A stretch of 64,000 nucleotides of DNA, taken from assembly GCF_000144405.1 (NCBI RefSeq), contig NC_014371.1:186001-250000 (forward strand). The letters run 5' to 3'. Every line of letters starts with the position of its first letter. The stretch's first letter is position 1. The notes below the pieces were generated by a model that saw only the letters and a program-made list of their open reading frames with translations, was not told where the DNA came from and searched no databases. The translations under genes and the position numbers were made by a program. Source of the DNA: Prevotella melaninogenica ATCC 25845 (GTDB lineage: Bacteria > Bacteroidota > Bacteroidia > Bacteroidales > Bacteroidaceae). This document shows positions 61,819-64,000 of the stretch, in pieces.

Positions 61819-63051
61819 CTAGAATAATGACAACTCTTCTGGTGGGGCTTTTACCTGGGTAATCAATCTATCCCAGTCTCTATGTGGCCGTTCAAAGAAA
61901 CTCTGTATTGAGACATAACTCATAAGTAGAATTCTTATCATTGTTGCCAAGCCTGAGAAACTCCAAGGTCTCTTTATTTTGTTCTTCACTAGGGTTATAA
62001 GCAGATTGGCTATAAGTGTAATCCATATTTGTATTTTTATAGCGTTCGCACTCTCTCCATAGAAGTATCTTAGCGGGAAATTCTGTTTTATTTGTTTAAA
62101 TAAGGTTTCTATTTGCCATCGTCTCTTATAGATAGCTATAATATCTTCTGCTGACATCTGAAAATCATTGGTCAGCAGAGATATGAATCTGATTTTCCCT
62201 TTCTTGGTCTTATCCTGATATGTGATTTTTCTTGCTTTATGGTAAATATCTTTTTCCTTTGTATGCTTATGGAAGAGAATGGTTTCTACGCGTACAGCTC
62301 CATAATCTGTAGTCATCTGGTAATCTGTATCAGCAATCCTTTCAAAGCTAAGATTATTTTTCATCTTAGTTACATATATAACGCCTCTTTGCGTCAGTTC
62401 AGAGAACTTTTCATAGTTTATATAGGCTCGGTCAAAAGCAATCAGGTCCTCATTGGCGTATCGTTCTGGGATAAGTGCAAACTGATCATGACTAGCTGCA
62501 GATGTGAACTTAATATCGCTTGGAACATTCTCATTGGCAAATATCTCTGTATGTACTTTTATTCCACCCTTCTTCTTACCAGTTTTGGGATTACGTCCTA
62601 CACCTTTAAAGACCAAGTTAGAAAACAGACTTATTGTCGTAGAATCTATTATCTTTAGATTCTTCAGCCATTTAGGCTGTCCACAATTTCGGCTGTCCGA
62701 GTAAAGCTCATGGCGGTATTTCTCATATAGGTTCATATAGATCGAACCGAATATCTCGGAATCTCGGCGTTTATTTGCATCTGACAAGGTACTTCGACAA
62801 GGGAAATGCTTTAAACCAAGATGATTAAAGCGATTAACATTAGCAAAGAGAGAGGCTTTTATCTCACGCAGAGAGTCTAAACGCAGCATTACTGCATAAA
62901 GCATGACAACAAGATGATGCCATGCATCAAACTTCTTTATATAGTGTTCACCTCCCTGAGCTTGGCTCAGAGAGAGAATTTTATCACGATTAAAATAGTT
63001 TAACAGTTGAACATATAGTGGCTGTCCGATAAAATGTGTACTTTTGTTCAT
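61819..63051 (-). CDS. IS4-family transposase (DDE), second copy type
   Basis: The 410-residue transposase begins NKSTHFIGQPLYVQLLNYFN. Its catalytic regions are IIDSTTISLFSNLVFKG, LIAFDRAYINYEKFSELTQ and YKRRWQIETLFKQIKQNFPL (Y-x2-R-x3-E-x6-K). It is intact and in the same orientation as the element's right-to-left reading. It is clearly homologous to 9575-10792 but differs throughout, so the elements arrived separately. Confidence 0.95.
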   Translation of the reverse strand: MNKSTHFIGQPLYVQLLNYFNRDKILSLSQAQGGEHYIKKFDAWHHLVVMLYAVMLRLDSLREIKASLFANVNRFNHLGLKHFPCRSTLSDANKRRDSEIFGSIYMNLYEKYRHELYSDSRNCGQPKWLKNLKIIDSTTISLFSNLVFKGVGRNPKTGKKKGGIKVHTEIFANENVPSDIKFTSAASHDQFALIPERYANEDLIAFDRAYINYEKFSELTQRGVIYVTKMKNNLSFERIADTDYQMTTDYGAVRVETILFHKHTKEKDIYHKARKITYQDKTKKGKIRFISLLTNDFQMSAEDIIAIYKRRWQIETLFKQIKQNFPLRYFYGESANAIKIQIWITLIANLLITLVKNKIKRPWSFSGLATMIRILLMSYVSIQSFFERPHRDWDRLITQVKAPPEELSLF

Positions 63052-63095
63052 CTTATTTCATTGTTTTATTATGACAACTACAAAGGAAATAAGAA

Positions 63096-63130
63096 GGGCT
63101 GAATGTGCAAAACAATCAGCCCGTTTTTTT
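63096..63130. terminator. Hairpin inside the right end of the second IS
   Basis: GGGCTGAATG and CAATCAGCCC form a stem followed on the plus strand by GTTTTTTT. It lies between the transposase start and the element end, the same place as the hairpin at 9504-9540 in the first IS. Confidence 0.6.
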
Positions 63131-63185
63131 ATTATTCTGAATTAAAAAGATATGAACGCAAAAAAAGTTTTATCGGACACCAATA

Positions 63186-63194
63186 ATTTGGGAT
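63186..63194. repeat. Target site duplication, right copy (ATTTGGGAT)
   Basis: This is identical to 61711-61719, directly after the right inverted repeat. Confidence 0.93.
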
Positions 63195-63252
63195 GACAAT
63201 ATGATAACAGTCAGTTGTAGTATAAAGGATTGTTCACCTCTGATAAGTGGTA

Positions 63253-63411
63253 TTACTTCATTAGATAATAATAAAGTGGAATCCCTATTATTGGGGTAAA
63301 GAAACCGCAAAAGCCTAAGTATAATAATTTTAAAGACCAAGGCTTATTATGCGTTATAAACGGCATCAAAATGAGGGTTATCAATAAGAAAATAGCTTCT
63401 AAAAGTGCCAT
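63253..63411 (-). CDS. Tiny two-helix membrane protein, 52 residues
   Basis: The ATG at 63411 opens a frame of 52 codons: MALLEAIFLLITLILMPFIT, a short turn with HNKPWSLK, then LLYLGFCGFFTPIIGIPLYY and YLMK before the stop at 63253-63255. Two clear hydrophobic segments with a polar turn argue for a real small membrane protein rather than chance. No family is recognised. It lies between the second IS and the C69 dipeptidase. Confidence 0.55.
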   Translation of the reverse strand: MALLEAIFLLITLILMPFITHNKPWSLKLLYLGFCGFFTPIIGIPLYYYLMK

Positions 63412-63497
63412 ATAAACCGGTTTTATTCAGAGCAAAATAAAACTTTATTAGGAATAATGCAAGTTATATATATTGAAAAACTTACTTCTACAGATAA

Positions 63498-63536
63498 GCA
63501 AAGAGGCTATATCTCGATGAATATAGCCTCTTTATA
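63498..63536 (-). terminator. Terminator after the C69 dipeptidase gene
   Basis: AAAGAGGCTATAT and ATATAGCCTCTTT form a perfect 13-bp stem with an 8-nt loop, about 62 bp after the gene stop. The T-run is short. Confidence 0.7.
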
Positions 63537-63597
63537 AATGTATGAAGTTTAGATGGTTAAACCCATTTACCAACTAAACTTGATTCTTTTAGACGTT

Positions 63598-64000
63598 CTA
63601 CTTGTTAGGCACAGCAAACTTGTCGCCAGTCTGTTTTACCAGTTCGCGCTTAAAGTAGTCGCTGTAGCCCGTACGCTTTACACGCTTGCCAAGACCTGTT
63701 GAAGTGCGGAGGAACTTGCCATCCTTCTCAGGCTTAACAGCCATGTCATTGAACTTCACAATCAGATGGATAGCCAACTGACGCCAACGTGTAATCATTT
63801 CGTTACTCTTCTGAATAGAGTAATCGTTGAGATACTTCACTGCAGCTGCCTTGTCGGTGGCATAGAGTGCTTCTGCCTTAGCTTCCACACCCTTTTGTGC
63901 TGCGAGGAAAGCGTTGTCAAGTGAGTCGCGCACCTCTTTCAATGCAGGGAAGAGCTGAGAGTAGCGAGGGTAAACCATGTTGCTAACCCAGTTGCATACC
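63598..64000 (-). CDS. C69-family dipeptidase, C-terminal part
   Basis: The frame is open to the window edge and continues upstream of the apparent Met at 63978 (VCNWVSNMVYPRYSQLFPAL). So this is the C-terminal ~133 residues of a longer protein with its start beyond the window. The segment WVSNMVYPRYS, followed by ALKEVRDSLDNAF and a helical tail, matches the ending of PepD-type C69 dipeptidases. These N-terminal-nucleophile enzymes have their catalytic Cys in the missing part. Confidence 0.8.
   Translation of the reverse strand, partial: VCNWVSNMVYPRYSQLFPALKEVRDSLDNAFLAAQKGVEAKAEALYATDKAAAVKYLNDYSIQKSNEMITRWRQLAIHLIVKFNDMAVKPEKDGKFLRTSTGLGKRVKRTGYSDYFKRELVKQTGDKFAVPNK

Larger units (their letters stand above)
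61720..63185 (-). mobile_element. Complete IS4-family insertion sequence, 1466 bp
   Basis: The ends are TATTGCTGTCCGATAAAAC (left) and its inverted partner with one mismatch (right, 18 of 19). A perfect 9-bp duplication ATTTGGGAT flanks the element. The inverted repeat differs from that of the element at 9465-10886 mainly by A for G in the tenth to twelfth bases. The two are related members of one IS group. Confidence 0.95.

Noticed and set aside
1..64000. tRNA or rRNA genes, prophage, plasmid origin or defence operon
   Set aside because: I looked for them on both strands and found none that I could support by eye; a tRNAscan and profile search would settle small RNA genes.

Overview
The window reads as the chromosome of a Prevotella-like member of the Bacteroidales. 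It carries SusC/SusD pairs, a hybrid two-component regulator, TonB-dependent receptors, a type IX secretion sorting tail, a streptopain-family protease, and repeated promoters with the Bacteroidota -7 element TAnnTTTG. The species is inference; the family-level signals are seen directly.

Layout. (1) 1-9148: a minus-strand polysaccharide utilization locus in the order GH5 glucanase, SusC, SusD, surface glycan-binding lipoprotein, GH3 beta-glucosidase (cut by the window edge). Its probable regulator, a hybrid two-component system (11484-15611), lies upstream. Between them sits an IS4-family element (9465-10886) with a perfect 9-bp target duplication, landed in the stump of an older transposase. 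The locus is bounded on the far side by a decayed IS5-like element (15919-16565). (2) 16890-20596: thrS, divergent from infC-rpmI-rplT. (3) 20893-29001: a hypothetical secreted protein, then a minus-strand run of M3 peptidase, L,D-transpeptidase-like protein, secreted hypothetical, Tex, and two small membrane proteins. (4) 29702-34898: iron or cobalamin-type ABC permease and binding protein without an adjacent ATPase, a DASS anion symporter with a lipoprotein, and a YhcH/YjgK-family protein. (5) 34975-40620: a cassette of a cholesterol-dependent-cytolysin-like lipoprotein and a C10 (interpain/streptopain-like) protease with a type IX sorting tail, flanked by direct copies of a repeat with a 22-bp stem hairpin. 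(6) 40792-55308: TonB receptor, zinc-ribbon membrane protein, U32 peptidase, metA, M13 peptidase, ABC-F ATPase and serpin, all minus strand. (7) 55511-64000: uracil/xanthine-type permease, hemW, an EF-G paralog lacking the catalytic histidine, a second IS4-family copy (61720-63185) with its own 9-bp duplication, a tiny membrane protein, and the 3' part of a C69 dipeptidase.

The most unusual property is the density of small dispersed repeats from about 16.7 kb onward. At least eight families are visible: GC-rich palindromic or inverted-repeat elements (R1), GGGTGTTGGGTGATG minisatellites (R2), TTCAAAG heptamer arrays (R3), AATTCATAATTC runs (R4), an intergenic element of up to about 500 bp containing GGGCGTTAGTAAGG (R5), a long-stem hairpin element (R6), and two minor ones (R7, R8). 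Several sit in frame inside conserved genes: four sites in tex, one each in the U32 peptidase, ABC-F and hemW genes. Others supply start codons or N termini (L,D-transpeptidase, U32) or C termini (metA, ABC-F). This resembles, by analogy only, the palindromic elements that insert in Rickettsia coding genes, and is my main candidate for an undescribed system. The cytolysin-protease cassette is the second candidate.
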